Origin: a virus
Strand: one strand, 5' to 3'
DNA: 24,248 nt
Virus record (IMG/VR): IMGVR_UViG_3300030098_004286
Location: 1-24,248 of that record
Positions 6,466 to 13,946 of the stretch are shown here, one piece after another. Under the pieces are notes generated by a model. That model was not told where the DNA came from and did not search any database. It saw nothing but the letters and a program-made list of their open reading frames with translations. Position 1 is the stretch's first letter. Every line of letters starts with the position of its first letter. The translations under genes and the position numbers were made by a program.

Positions 6466-6656
6466 TACTTGGTGGCCTGGTCTATCTTCTGAGCCAGCAA
6501 GGTGTTGGCCTCGGTGTTGGCCCGAATAACCTCAATTAACTTATCGGTATTGCCGCGCATGAACTTGAGGAGGTACACGCCCAACCAGATGGCGATCGGC
6601 CAGCCAAGGCCTAATATCCCCTGCTCGATAAAGGGGGCGGTTATGTTGTCGGGCAT
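6465..6656 (-). CDS. Single-TM small protein, holin-like
   Basis: A 63-aa protein with an N-terminal tail, one clear transmembrane helix (ILGLGWPIAIWLGVYLLKFM) and a charged, helical C-terminus (DKLIEVIRANTEANTLLAQK). This plan resembles class III holins and small BhlA-like phage membrane proteins, which permeabilise the inner membrane at lysis. The start ATG is 2 nt beyond the stop of the fibre gene. Holin function is inferred from size, topology and its place upstream of the endolysin; a virion-associated or anchoring role is possible. Confidence 0.65.
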   Translation of the reverse strand: MPDNITAPFIEQGILGLGWPIAIWLGVYLLKFMRGNTDKLIEVIRANTEANTLLAQKIDQATK

Positions 6657-6657
6657 T

Positions 6658-7866
6658 TTATTTGCTGTATTGAATTGAAACGGAGCCAGCGTCGAAGGTA
6701 TTTGAGCCGGTTCGCGTCAAGCGAAGCTGGGTTAGCTCACCAGAAAGCGTTACCGAACCGCCGCCGGTCGAGCAGGTGGTCGCAGATGTAGAGCCGCTGT
6801 GATCGGATACCCAGGTATGGTTGGCCCCATCCTGCAAATATAAATTGACTACACCATGATGCGTATGACCGAGCGCGCCATTTTTAACGATGATTCCAGA
6901 AGTTGAATCATCAACTTCTGAGTTGCCTAAATTGTTAAGCCTAACCGAGCGGCTAACATATCCGCTCGTCACCACGCCGCCGCTTGTGCCAAGCTGAATT
7001 AGCAGGTCATCATTGCCGCTTAAGCTAACGCCGTTCAAAAGCACGCGCACCGTCCTCACGCCAGCGGGAATTGACGTAAAATCAAACGATGTGCCACTGG
7101 TTGTGGCCTGTTCTGCACTCAACGCTATAAGAGCATCCTCATCCGACCAAGCAGGGTCAGACCCGGCACCCTGGGTTTTAAGAACCTGGCCGGAAGTTCC
7201 AGCCGCCAGCCGCGCGTAGTCGGTGCCGTCGTAAAAAAGAACATCGCCCTGAGCGTCGGAGCCCATTGCTATCTTGGGGCCGGTTACGGAGTTGGCGTCT
7301 ATGTCGGCTGTGGCTACCGTGCTTTTGTATGCGAGCGCGCCGAAGTCCTTAGCCGAGGGGGACAACATCTGAAAGTTGGTGCCGTCATATTCTATTTCGA
7401 CAATTTGGCCCGCCTCGATATCGCCAGATTCTAAGTCTTGATCGTTCTGCTTCTTGATAGCCTTTGCGCCCACCGCGTTTACATCGATCGTGCTGGCGCC
7501 GGTGTTGGCGTTTGTGGCCTTAAATGTGAATTTTTGCCCGCTTGCGTAGGCGGTAATTGCCGGAGATAGGGTGATTGCATATGCATCCGCCGCACCGGCA
7601 TCGGCAGCGTAACTCAATGCCCCGTCCTGCACTTGGCCCGCGGCGGCATAGTCAGTGCGTGCGGTGGCATTGCCCACGCCAGTATGCTTAAACGTCGCCA
7701 TAGGCTGATTGCCAGTGGGCGTGGTTTGCCCGTCCTTTGACAAGCTATTGGTCAATGCAGTGGCTATATCGTTAAGCTCGGAATTAACCGCGGTCTCAGA
7801 TATCACCGTATCGGTGACGTAGTCCGATTGCGTGCGGTTGTATGTCCCTGATCCATTGCGGGGCAT
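6658..7866 (-). CDS. Phage tail fibre / receptor-binding protein
   Basis: A 402-aa protein with fibre-like composition (rich in Ser, Thr, Gly, Ala, Asp; hardly any Cys). The N-terminal part (RTQSDYVTDTVISETAVNSELNDIA...) resembles virion-attachment regions of phage fibres. A middle section with INVNAVGAKAIKK-type repeats (TIDVNAVGAKAIKKQNDQDL) and IEYDGTNFQML is common in tail fibres, as is GDVLFYDGTDYARL followed by SGQVLKTQGAGSDPAW. The C-terminal ~140 residues form a different beta-rich domain with GHTHHGVVNLYLQDG, probably the receptor-binding tip. The start has GGAG 6 nt upstream. A terminator at 7910-7939 lies just before the gene, so its expression depends on readthrough, antitermination or a local promoter. 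Confidence 0.85.
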   Translation of the reverse strand: MPRNGSGTYNRTQSDYVTDTVISETAVNSELNDIATALTNSLSKDGQTTPTGNQPMATFKHTGVGNATARTDYAAAGQVQDGALSYAADAGAADAYAITLSPAITAYASGQKFTFKATNANTGASTIDVNAVGAKAIKKQNDQDLESGDIEAGQIVEIEYDGTNFQMLSPSAKDFGALAYKSTVATADIDANSVTGPKIAMGSDAQGDVLFYDGTDYARLAAGTSGQVLKTQGAGSDPAWSDEDALIALSAEQATTSGTSFDFTSIPAGVRTVRVLLNGVSLSGNDDLLIQLGTSGGVVTSGYVSRSVRLNNLGNSEVDDSTSGIIVKNGALGHTHHGVVNLYLQDGANHTWVSDHSGSTSATTCSTGGGSVTLSGELTQLRLTRTGSNTFDAGSVSIQYSK

Positions 7867-7909
7867 TTAGTTCTCCATTTGAAGGAAAGCGCGCATCACT
7901 GCGGGCATG

Positions 7910-7939
7910 AAAAAATAACCCCGCTTTTACATGGCGGGG
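7910..7939 (-). terminator. Intrinsic terminator after the ejection-protein genes
   Basis: On the minus strand CCCCGC, a 9-nt loop and GCGGGG form a perfect 6-bp GC stem (7919-7924 with 7934-7939), followed by TTATTTTTT. It lies about 200 nt past the 519-aa gene and 44 nt before the fibre gene. On the plus strand the same stem is not followed by a T-run. Confidence 0.75.
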
Positions 7940-7965
7940 AATGTAGAAATCCCTATATTAAGGGT

Positions 7966-8145
7966 ATGGAATTTTACGAAATCTTTACCGCGGTGCTTGC
8001 GGGCAACCTCGCCGCCGCTTTCTGCATTTATGGTTTAGTGCAGTACAACAAATGCGGCGAAAACGACGAGCCGCGCACCATTCACGTTCTACAAATAGTT
8101 ATTCCGTTGCTGATGGCGGCGTCGGGCGCATATTTCTATTCCTGA
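7966..8145 (+). CDS. Solitary plus-strand two-TM protein (59 aa)
   Basis: This is the only supported phage gene on the plus strand. It reads MEFYEIFTAVLAGNLAAAFC..., with two hydrophobic segments (IFTAVLAGNLAAAFCIYGLV and HVLQIVIPLLMAASGAYFYS) joined by a polar loop YNKCGENDEPRTI, so it should be a hairpin in the inner membrane. AAGGG lies close to the ATG (2-nt spacing, short) and an upstream start at 7879 would add residues lacking membrane or family character. It overlaps the tail of the minus-strand 519-aa gene by 10 bp, end to end. No strong promoter is seen; TATATT at 7955-7960 has no matching -35. No family is recognised. Small, oppositely oriented membrane proteins in phage late regions are often lysogeny-expressed accessory genes (morons), which is an inference here. 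Confidence 0.6.
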   Translation: MEFYEIFTAVLAGNLAAAFCIYGLVQYNKCGENDEPRTIHVLQIVIPLLMAASGAYFYS

Positions 8146-9695
8146 AACACAGGCACACTCGGCAACTGTGCCGGCGCAGCGCGCTGCAACAATAATTGAG
8201 ACAGACGCCCATTAGGCAAAGCGTTGCGGACAGGCAATTTGCCGCCACGCGCCATAAGAGCCTGCGCCAACTTCGCGCGCCTGTCAGTCATTGCCGCCGC
8301 GCCGCGCCTAGAGAGCGTGCCCAAAAGTAGCGTAGCAAGCGCGGCTTCTGGGCCAACATCGCCTAAATACCCGCCAGCCATGCCCGCGCCGCCCGTCGCA
8401 ACAAGGGCGCTTAAGACATTATGTTGCTTGCCACCGCCGAGGCCAAAGTACCCCAGCTTGCGGAGCGTGTTGCTAATCGGGCCGCCTTGGCTGAGGTCGT
8501 TTAGCATCGCCACCTCATCGGGCGTCAGTCCGCGCCGGATTTTCTCATTTTTCAACATTTGCGTGGCAGCGATCCGCAGCCCGTTTTCATAACCGCTCGC
8601 TTGCCTTGTCGCGTTATCAATAGCCTTATCCATATCCTTGGACTTGTGATACCGCTGGTTTAGTCTATTGGCTTCTTTCAATTGACCCGCAAAACGCGGG
8701 TCCAACGTCTCGGCCAGATTGTCAATCTTCTTACGAATTAATCTGCCCAAACGCGCCGCGTTTCCCTTGCTGCTGCCTGCTGCGTCTTGCGAAATGCGCC
8801 GCATAATCGCCAGCGTGGTCGGGTCATCAAGTGTGCCAGCGACTTTATCTAGCTCGGCCATCACATTCTTGACCTCTTTAAGGCCGCTCAGGTTAGGCCG
8901 GTAGCCTGCCTTCCACAAATCCGTCTTTAGATCGACCATGAAGTCCAGCATTTCAGCCTTAGGCGGCGGGGCGTCCAGAGCCTCGGCGGCCGTATATGCC
9001 GCGCTCTTTCGGTCCATCAGTTGCCCTGTCGTCGGCGCCTCCTTCGCCATCTTGGTAGCAGCGAGCTGCCGAGACAATTTCCCTACAGCTCTCGCCATCT
9101 TGTCACCAATTACAGGCGCAGCCGTCCCCAAGGGAACCGCGAAGGCCCCGGTTAATGCGGCGCTTTTGGCGCGATTTTCCGCGCCCCCCTCACCTGCGCC
9201 ATAACCGTAGGCGCCACCATAGATAGCAGCAACCGTACCGCCTGCCTTGGCGCGTTTAGCCAGGCTGTCAGCCTGCGCCGTGCGGCCCAGTCCCCCCAAC
9301 CATCGAGTAGGTAGCAACATGCCTGGAATGGCCCCGGCGACCTCTACGGCCGTCGCTTCGACAGGGCGGGCGCGTCGGTAGTCGTCAATTTTGCGGCGTT
9401 CGCGGGCCAGATAGGTGTCGTATCTTTGCCCCCAATCGGTGCCGTCATCGCCATATTTGAGCGGGTGCGCCGTCGCAGCACCGGCAGCGACTATCTCGTC
9501 GCCGAAATTCGCGGTATAGCCTTGATACGCATTCCGTAGGCGGTCCATGAGGCCTATTTCGGGCTCCATTTGATCCTGGGCAGGCGCGCCTGCTTGGCTA
9601 CCAAATTCTTGGCCCAATACACGCTCTATCTCCTGATCCGGCGTGTTGTCGGGGAACTCGGCTATAGAGCCGTCAGGCAATTCTACTTCAATCAT
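8136..9695 (-). CDS. Ejection/DNA-transfer-like virion protein (519 aa)
   Basis: The N-terminus IEVELPDGSIAEFPDNTPDQ is a short beta/helix module frequently found at the start of large phage internal or ejected proteins. A long Ala/Gly-rich region follows with hydrophobic stretches (EVAGAIPGMLLPTRWLGGLG; TVAAIYGGAYGYGAGEGG; LSALVATGGAGMAGGYLG) that could insert into membranes, plus helical charged segments (VKNVMAELDKVAGTL). This is the usual look of the pore-forming ejection proteins of P22-like phages (gp7, gp16, gp20 equivalents). It is the third of a row of such genes after the gp10-like hub and shares ATGA with the gene before it (9692-9695). The specific homologue cannot be named from sequence alone. 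Confidence 0.7.
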   Translation of the reverse strand: MIEVELPDGSIAEFPDNTPDQEIERVLGQEFGSQAGAPAQDQMEPEIGLMDRLRNAYQGYTANFGDEIVAAGAATAHPLKYGDDGTDWGQRYDTYLARERRKIDDYRRARPVEATAVEVAGAIPGMLLPTRWLGGLGRTAQADSLAKRAKAGGTVAAIYGGAYGYGAGEGGAENRAKSAALTGAFAVPLGTAAPVIGDKMARAVGKLSRQLAATKMAKEAPTTGQLMDRKSAAYTAAEALDAPPPKAEMLDFMVDLKTDLWKAGYRPNLSGLKEVKNVMAELDKVAGTLDDPTTLAIMRRISQDAAGSSKGNAARLGRLIRKKIDNLAETLDPRFAGQLKEANRLNQRYHKSKDMDKAIDNATRQASGYENGLRIAATQMLKNEKIRRGLTPDEVAMLNDLSQGGPISNTLRKLGYFGLGGGKQHNVLSALVATGGAGMAGGYLGDVGPEAALATLLLGTLSRRGAAAMTDRRAKLAQALMARGGKLPVRNALPNGRLSQLLLQRAAPAQLPSVPVFQE

Positions 9696-10918
9696 TCAAG
9701 TTTCCTCGATTCGGGATTGTAGCGCCTGCGCCTCGCTGCGCCGGGGAGATTCTCAGGCGCAGCAAGCGGCCACCTGTTCCCGCTGCCTTGGCCGTGCACG
9801 ATATCCAAATAAATATTTTGCAAGCGCTTTAGGTTGTATTCCAACTGTTCGCGGCTTTGGGACTGTTCGACGCTACCAAGGGCGGAGGTCAAAAGATCCA
9901 TTTCCGTCTGGTTGATTGCGCCAAGCGCGCCGCCGGTCTTTGAAGCGTTCCGCATGCGCTGCAATCGATCAAAACCAACATTCGCCCTAATCGTCTGCAA
10001 GGTAGAAGCCACATCGCCCGCGGGGCTGCCGCCAATCCATGAAGTGGCCCGCGCGCCCATCCCTGTGGATAGGTTGGGGTTGCTAGAGATCGTGTCCAGC
10101 GCGCGACCGATGTCGGTAATAACCACATCGCCAGCTCGCGTTTGATTGTCACGGCTGGCTTGTGCGGACTGTTCCGCAGCCTGCTGTTCTTGGAAAACGC
10201 TTCCGCCCTGATACGGCAGCGCGATAGGCGCCCCACGATCATCCAAGACAATTTTGCCAAAGGCATCACGCTGCCACACCAAGCCCTTTTCAGGGTCGCC
10301 GTAATCAACGCCTTTCGGGCCTACGGTATTGGTGATGTGGGTCGCCCCCGCGCGCTTTTTAGCGGTTATAAAATCCGTGAAATTCCCCTTAAAGCCGTTA
10401 GCCTGTGCAAACTTAAACTCTTGTACGCTTGCCGGGTCCGCTTGCGGCGGCCTGGCCTTGTTCTGTTGCCTGAACAGGTAATCATCACGGGCGTCTTTGC
10501 GCTGGCGCCGTTCATCGCCCAATGCCTCACGCCTGCTGGCCTGCTGCATAACCATATTCACACCCATTTTCTGCAAATCAGGGTCTTGCGATTCAGCAAG
10601 CAACATAGCTGCCCTGGCTGGATCGGCGGCTCTGGCCGGGGTGTGGGTTACTTGATTGCCCCGCGCGTCCGGTTGGTTCCAAACAACGGTTTGGCCCTTT
10701 TGTGGCTGCATGGCTTGTAACGCAGCAGCGAGCCTACCCTTTGAGTCCTTCCGAATACTAGCGTCCCTCGCCTCTTGCTGCCCGGCCTCATGGCCGATAA
10801 GCGCCTTGGTTAGAACCGAAGCCAGGCCACCCAAGTGGGTTCCATCGTTTGTGCTGGGCTGTTGCGACAACAGTGCCGCCAAACGGTTGCCCCTCGAAAA
10901 GCGATTAAGGTTAATCAT
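9692..10918 (-). CDS. Ejection/internal virion-like protein (408 aa)
   Basis: A hydrophilic, helical protein with high Ala/Gln/Arg content. The N-terminal part (LASVLTKALIGHEAGQQEAR) and the middle (SRREALGDERRQRKDARDDY) look like long helices. A QEFKFAQANGFKGNFTDFIT segment and the C-terminal block (ITDIGRALDTISSNPNLSTG through LEYNLKRLQNIYLDIVHG) recur in phage internal proteins of this type, where the latter is a helical bundle. No enzyme motif is seen. The start ATG has GGAGG 10 nt upstream. By position between two similar genes it is probably one of the proteins ejected with the DNA. Homology needs profile searches. Confidence 0.65.
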   Translation of the reverse strand: MINLNRFSRGNRLAALLSQQPSTNDGTHLGGLASVLTKALIGHEAGQQEARDASIRKDSKGRLAAALQAMQPQKGQTVVWNQPDARGNQVTHTPARAADPARAAMLLAESQDPDLQKMGVNMVMQQASRREALGDERRQRKDARDDYLFRQQNKARPPQADPASVQEFKFAQANGFKGNFTDFITAKKRAGATHITNTVGPKGVDYGDPEKGLVWQRDAFGKIVLDDRGAPIALPYQGGSVFQEQQAAEQSAQASRDNQTRAGDVVITDIGRALDTISSNPNLSTGMGARATSWIGGSPAGDVASTLQTIRANVGFDRLQRMRNASKTGGALGAINQTEMDLLTSALGSVEQSQSREQLEYNLKRLQNIYLDIVHGQGSGNRWPLAAPENLPGAARRRRYNPESRKLE

Positions 10919-10943
10919 CTAGCGCAATCCTCCTATGCCAAGT

Positions 10944-11813
10944 TCATCGCCGACCGCCCCAACCGTAGGCGCCCGCCAGCGCGCCAGTACCAAGCAAGCC
11001 ATACAGTCCGGCGGTTTCCGCACTCCGCGCGGCCCTGTCCGCCGCATACTGGTTAAGGAGCCCGTTATACGAGCCATAAATACTCTCAGCGATGGGAGCC
11101 GCTGCGATGCTCTGCGTAGGCGTATTAACAAAAGCCGGGTTTTGCACTTGCGTGCCGCTGATAAGCGCTGCGGTTTCGTTTAGGGGAACTGAGCGCTCCT
11201 GCAGCATTTCCGAAATAGCCTGGTTTCTCGACGCATTCTCCAAGGCATACATCCTAGCCATTTCTTCGCCTGCAGATGCATCGATCGCTAACCGCATATC
11301 GTTCCGGCTTCTATCAAAATCGCTCATCGCATCGTCATAGGCCGCCGTGCCTTGCTGGAAGCCTTGGTTTACAAGCTGCGTGCGCAGCCTCTCGCGGTCC
11401 ATTTCCAATTGTGGGTTAATGCGGTCGAATTGCGCCTGGGCAACCAGGTTGCGATAGTCTTCATTCGCTACAGGGGCCGCACCCAATGAGCCAAAGTCCA
11501 GAGGGTCGGATAGCCTGTCCCCCACCATCCCAAGCTGTTGGTTGGCAATTTCGCCATATTGCCGTTGCGCCTGGTTGCTAAGGTCGAACAGCTTTTGTTG
11601 GTCGTCCGATAGCGTCTGCGTAGCCGCATATTGTGGCGTGCCGTCCTCCGCGGTGCCGCGTTGGGTGTATTCAAGCGCGCCATATGGCGTGTACTGATTC
11701 ACCATATTGATATTGGCTTGCGAAATAGCAGCCTCTTTGTTCGCCGCCGCCTGCGCCGCCGCCGTCTTTGCAGGATCGGGCGCAGCTGGCGCTTCGGGAG
11801 ATTTCTTACCCAT
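10944..11813 (-). CDS. DNA-transfer/internal virion-like protein (289 aa)
   Basis: The true start is taken as the ATG at 11813, which has AAGGA about 7 nt upstream and gives MGKKSPEAPAAPDPAKTAAA; the longer frame would add unlike residues overlapping the acetyltransferase. The N-terminal helix (AAAQAAANKEAAISQANINM), then NQYTPYGALEYTQRG and LSDDQQKLFDLSNQ, form a pattern shared by a widespread family of podovirus internal or tail proteins. The C-terminus ends in a glycine-rich hydrophobic segment (TAGLYGLLGTGALAGAYGWG). Long helices with Gln, Asn and Arg dominate. Location right after the hub region and before two more such genes supports a role in DNA ejection. It overlaps the GNAT gene by 8 nt. 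Confidence 0.7.
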   Translation of the reverse strand: MGKKSPEAPAAPDPAKTAAAQAAANKEAAISQANINMVNQYTPYGALEYTQRGTAEDGTPQYAATQTLSDDQQKLFDLSNQAQRQYGEIANQQLGMVGDRLSDPLDFGSLGAAPVANEDYRNLVAQAQFDRINPQLEMDRERLRTQLVNQGFQQGTAAYDDAMSDFDRSRNDMRLAIDASAGEEMARMYALENASRNQAISEMLQERSVPLNETAALISGTQVQNPAFVNTPTQSIAAAPIAESIYGSYNGLLNQYAADRAARSAETAGLYGLLGTGALAGAYGWGGRR

Positions 11814-12234
11814 GATATTTCCTTGTGAAGTCGGGTTTAAGCATCCGGCAAATGACTGCGTGGCGCTTCGGCCCAAAGTGATGAGCCAATACCGCTTCTT
11901 GCGTAAATCCTAAGTGCCGATTGAATTTAATAACGCGCTCGCTTTCGTGGGGCGTGGCCGTCCAAATTTTGTTAACGCCCAACTGATGAAAGGGGTAAGT
12001 AAGCAGCCCCTTGATATTGTCTGGCTTGGCCCAAAATGGTGTTACCGAGGCCATGCTAAGTTGAATGGTTAAATAATCCGGCTGATAGTCGTGGTACACG
12101 ACGCCAGCAACTATTTCATGCTTCTTTGATAAAACCCCAATAGCCGCACACGGTCCGAAATCGCCATTGCCAAGATGGGGGATGTTCTCGAAAACCCACT
12201 CCGCAACCTCGGCATCATGGCCATACAGAAGCAA
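11806..12234 (-). CDS. GNAT-family N-acetyltransferase
   Basis: A 142-aa protein of the GNAT fold, which transfers an acetyl group from acetyl-CoA to an amine. After an N-terminal helix (EVAEWVFENIPH), strand AAIGVLSKKHEIVAGVVYHD leads into a segment that differs from the classic Arg/Gln-x-x-Gly-x-Gly/Ala loop, then LLTYPFHQLGVNKIWTATPH, ESERVIKFNRHLGFTQEAVL and a last strand (HAVICRMLKPDF). The NRHLGFTQEA stretch is the hallmark C-terminal GNAT part. The start is a TTG immediately after the TAA of the gp10-like gene, so translation is likely coupled. Similar GNAT genes sit in the same structural position in other alphaproteobacterial podophages as far as recalled. Substrate unknown; a virion protein or host regulator are both possible. 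Confidence 0.8.
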   Translation of the reverse strand: MLLYGHDAEVAEWVFENIPHLGNGDFGPCAAIGVLSKKHEIVAGVVYHDYQPDYLTIQLSMASVTPFWAKPDNIKGLLTYPFHQLGVNKIWTATPHESERVIKFNRHLGFTQEAVLAHHFGPKRHAVICRMLKPDFTRKYHG

Positions 12235-13740
12235 TTAAAGCAGCCCGCCGGGGACATATTGATAGTTGGTTGCCACCCAGGACGGGCGCTGCGTATTCGT
12301 ATCAACGCGCACCCTTAAAGCGCCTGAGCGCCCAATCCCGGTTATGCCTCGCCAGCCCCGATAAACGGTGCCGTCTGTCCCCCACTTATCAATTCCCCAC
12401 TTGCCGCTTCCCCACTTCGCCGCGCTAACGGGCGATGCGGTATTGCTTCCAATGGGTGTGGTGACGGTAAAATCTGTGTAAAAATCCAGCGAAGGATTGG
12501 GATCGCCAGAGCTGGTAAAAATCGGCTCCGCCATTCTGAACGCTTTGGATTTCTTGGACCCGAAATAGTTAAAGGCCTGCAGGGCATCGCCGTTGATAAT
12601 GGACCCTAAGTCCGAATTGCCCGTGTCCAGCTTAATTACCGTGCCCGAATAGGTGCCGCCATATAGCTCGTCATTCAACAAAGACAGGCTAACAACGTTC
12701 TGCCCGGTAAACCGGGCCGGAGCGCCGGTGATGGTGTTGAAAACGTATTGATGCGCCTGACTGTTACCCACAGGAACGTTGAAAAGCATCATGGTGCCGC
12801 GTGGATATAAAACCGGTTGCCAACCAAAATTGCCGCCGTAATCCCTAACGGCATCATTTACCGCCTTGTTGATTTGATCGCTAAGGGCGCCCAGCCGGGC
12901 TTGCGTGCGATCGACCGATAGAATGGATGAGGCCGTAACAAACCCGTCCTCTGTCACCATCACCAAGTCAGGCCCGGCCTTTATCATGCATCGGCGACCT
13001 ATTGGCTTGCCAATTCTAAACACGCCCACCAGCGCCCACTTTGTGGCGTCGTTGGGGTCTGTGCCCTGATATACGATGGCCTCGCCTTCCGATGTCAGGA
13101 ATACCGCGGCATCGTCCTTGCCGTCGCCCGCATCCTGGGTCCAGGTCGCCATCGCCATCAGGTAGCCGCCCTGCGTAGCAATCCCCCCCAGTTTAAATTC
13201 GGTTGCAGCGCCGGTTATGGAATCAACGCCCAAGTACCATGCCGAAAGGCTATTTTGCTCGCCAAACCACAAGCGCCGCTGGTGGAGGTTGCACCATATT
13301 AGGCTCGCCATAGTGGGGCCGGTGGCTGTTGTGGTTGACCACGTTGACCCATCGTACACACGCGGCGTATCCGCACCATTAACGCAGAACAGATATTGCC
13401 CCGCGGCGGTGCCCACATTCACATGCTGCCAGCGGTCGTTAGACAGGCTCGACACATCGGCGGCGCCAACATCGCCCGAACCCGATGCATCATAAATAGC
13501 GTTATTATTAGCCGCGAATAGCTTGGATGATCCGGTAAGCGGCGTGTATTCCATAAGCGTCTCAACCGCACCACTCATTCCAGTGGCATGGGAAACGCTC
13601 CCGCCCCTTAGCCTAACTTCTTCGGTTTCGGGGAACCAATTATCCAGTATAACTGCATGAGTCTCGGGCATATCCGCAAGAGCATCCCTTGTGTTCCAAC
13701 CTCCTGTCGGGGCTGGCAAAGATGAACTTGTGCCGGGCAC
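12235..13740 (-). CDS. P22 gp10-like tail hub / packaged DNA stabilisation protein
   Basis: A 501-aa protein of the group that contains P22 gp10, which plugs the portal exit after packaging and forms the hub on which tailspikes and needle assemble. The N-terminus (PAPTGGWNTRDALADMPETH, then AVILDNWFPETEEVRLRGG) is characteristic. The rest is a series of beta blades (LFAANNNAIYDASGSG, YLFCVNGADTPRVYDG, RRLWFGEQNSLSAWYLG, DAAVFLTSEGEAIVYQG), consistent with a beta-propeller, and ends with tryptophan/glycine-rich strands (KWGSGKWGIDKWGTDG). The start is GTG, sharing a base with the TAG of the upstream chaperone-like gene. Assignment rests on this pattern and on the order fibre, hub, ejection proteins. 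Confidence 0.75.
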   Translation of the reverse strand: MPGTSSSLPAPTGGWNTRDALADMPETHAVILDNWFPETEEVRLRGGSVSHATGMSGAVETLMEYTPLTGSSKLFAANNNAIYDASGSGDVGAADVSSLSNDRWQHVNVGTAAGQYLFCVNGADTPRVYDGSTWSTTTATGPTMASLIWCNLHQRRLWFGEQNSLSAWYLGVDSITGAATEFKLGGIATQGGYLMAMATWTQDAGDGKDDAAVFLTSEGEAIVYQGTDPNDATKWALVGVFRIGKPIGRRCMIKAGPDLVMVTEDGFVTASSILSVDRTQARLGALSDQINKAVNDAVRDYGGNFGWQPVLYPRGTMMLFNVPVGNSQAHQYVFNTITGAPARFTGQNVVSLSLLNDELYGGTYSGTVIKLDTGNSDLGSIINGDALQAFNYFGSKKSKAFRMAEPIFTSSGDPNPSLDFYTDFTVTTPIGSNTASPVSAAKWGSGKWGIDKWGTDGTVYRGWRGITGIGRSGALRVRVDTNTQRPSWVATNYQYVPGGLL

Positions 13741-13946
13741 TACGTCCCCGCCGGGTAGTCGGGCTTTGCAGGAATATCACCCTCGCCAGTGGCAACAATG
13801 TCACGAAGCGAACGCCGATATGTCGCCCAGGCTTGGACATCCTTGGCGTTATAGCTGATGAGGCCTAAGGAAACTGCCTCGGCTATCCTAACAATTACCG
13901 TATCGCTTTCAGCAAGAGCCGTGCTGGCCTCTACTCTCTTGTTCAT
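13740..13946 (-). CDS. Tail-fibre assembly chaperone-like small protein (68 aa)
   Basis: A 68-aa protein beginning MNKRVEASTALAESDTVIVR, with the C-terminal signature AWATYRRSLRDIVA... PAKPDYPAGT. A helix of the form W-x-x-YR-x-x-LRDI followed by a Pro-rich tail is typical of the tail assembly chaperones that lie downstream of phage fibre genes (Phage_tail_APC-like). It begins in a TAATG overlap with the fibre-like gene upstream and would fold or trimerise that protein. The tail pattern is recognisable; the exact family is not certain. Confidence 0.7.
   Translation of the reverse strand: MNKRVEASTALAESDTVIVRIAEAVSLGLISYNAKDVQAWATYRRSLRDIVATGEGDIPAKPDYPAGT

Noticed and set aside
7879-8145. 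Longer start for the plus-strand membrane gene (88 aa)
   Set aside because: The added 29 residues cross the terminator hairpin and lack membrane or family character; the ATG at 7966 gives a compact two-helix protein.
10142-10720. 192-codon plus-strand frame within the 408-aa ejection-like gene
   Set aside because: It is an antisense shadow with no recognisable motif or start signal.
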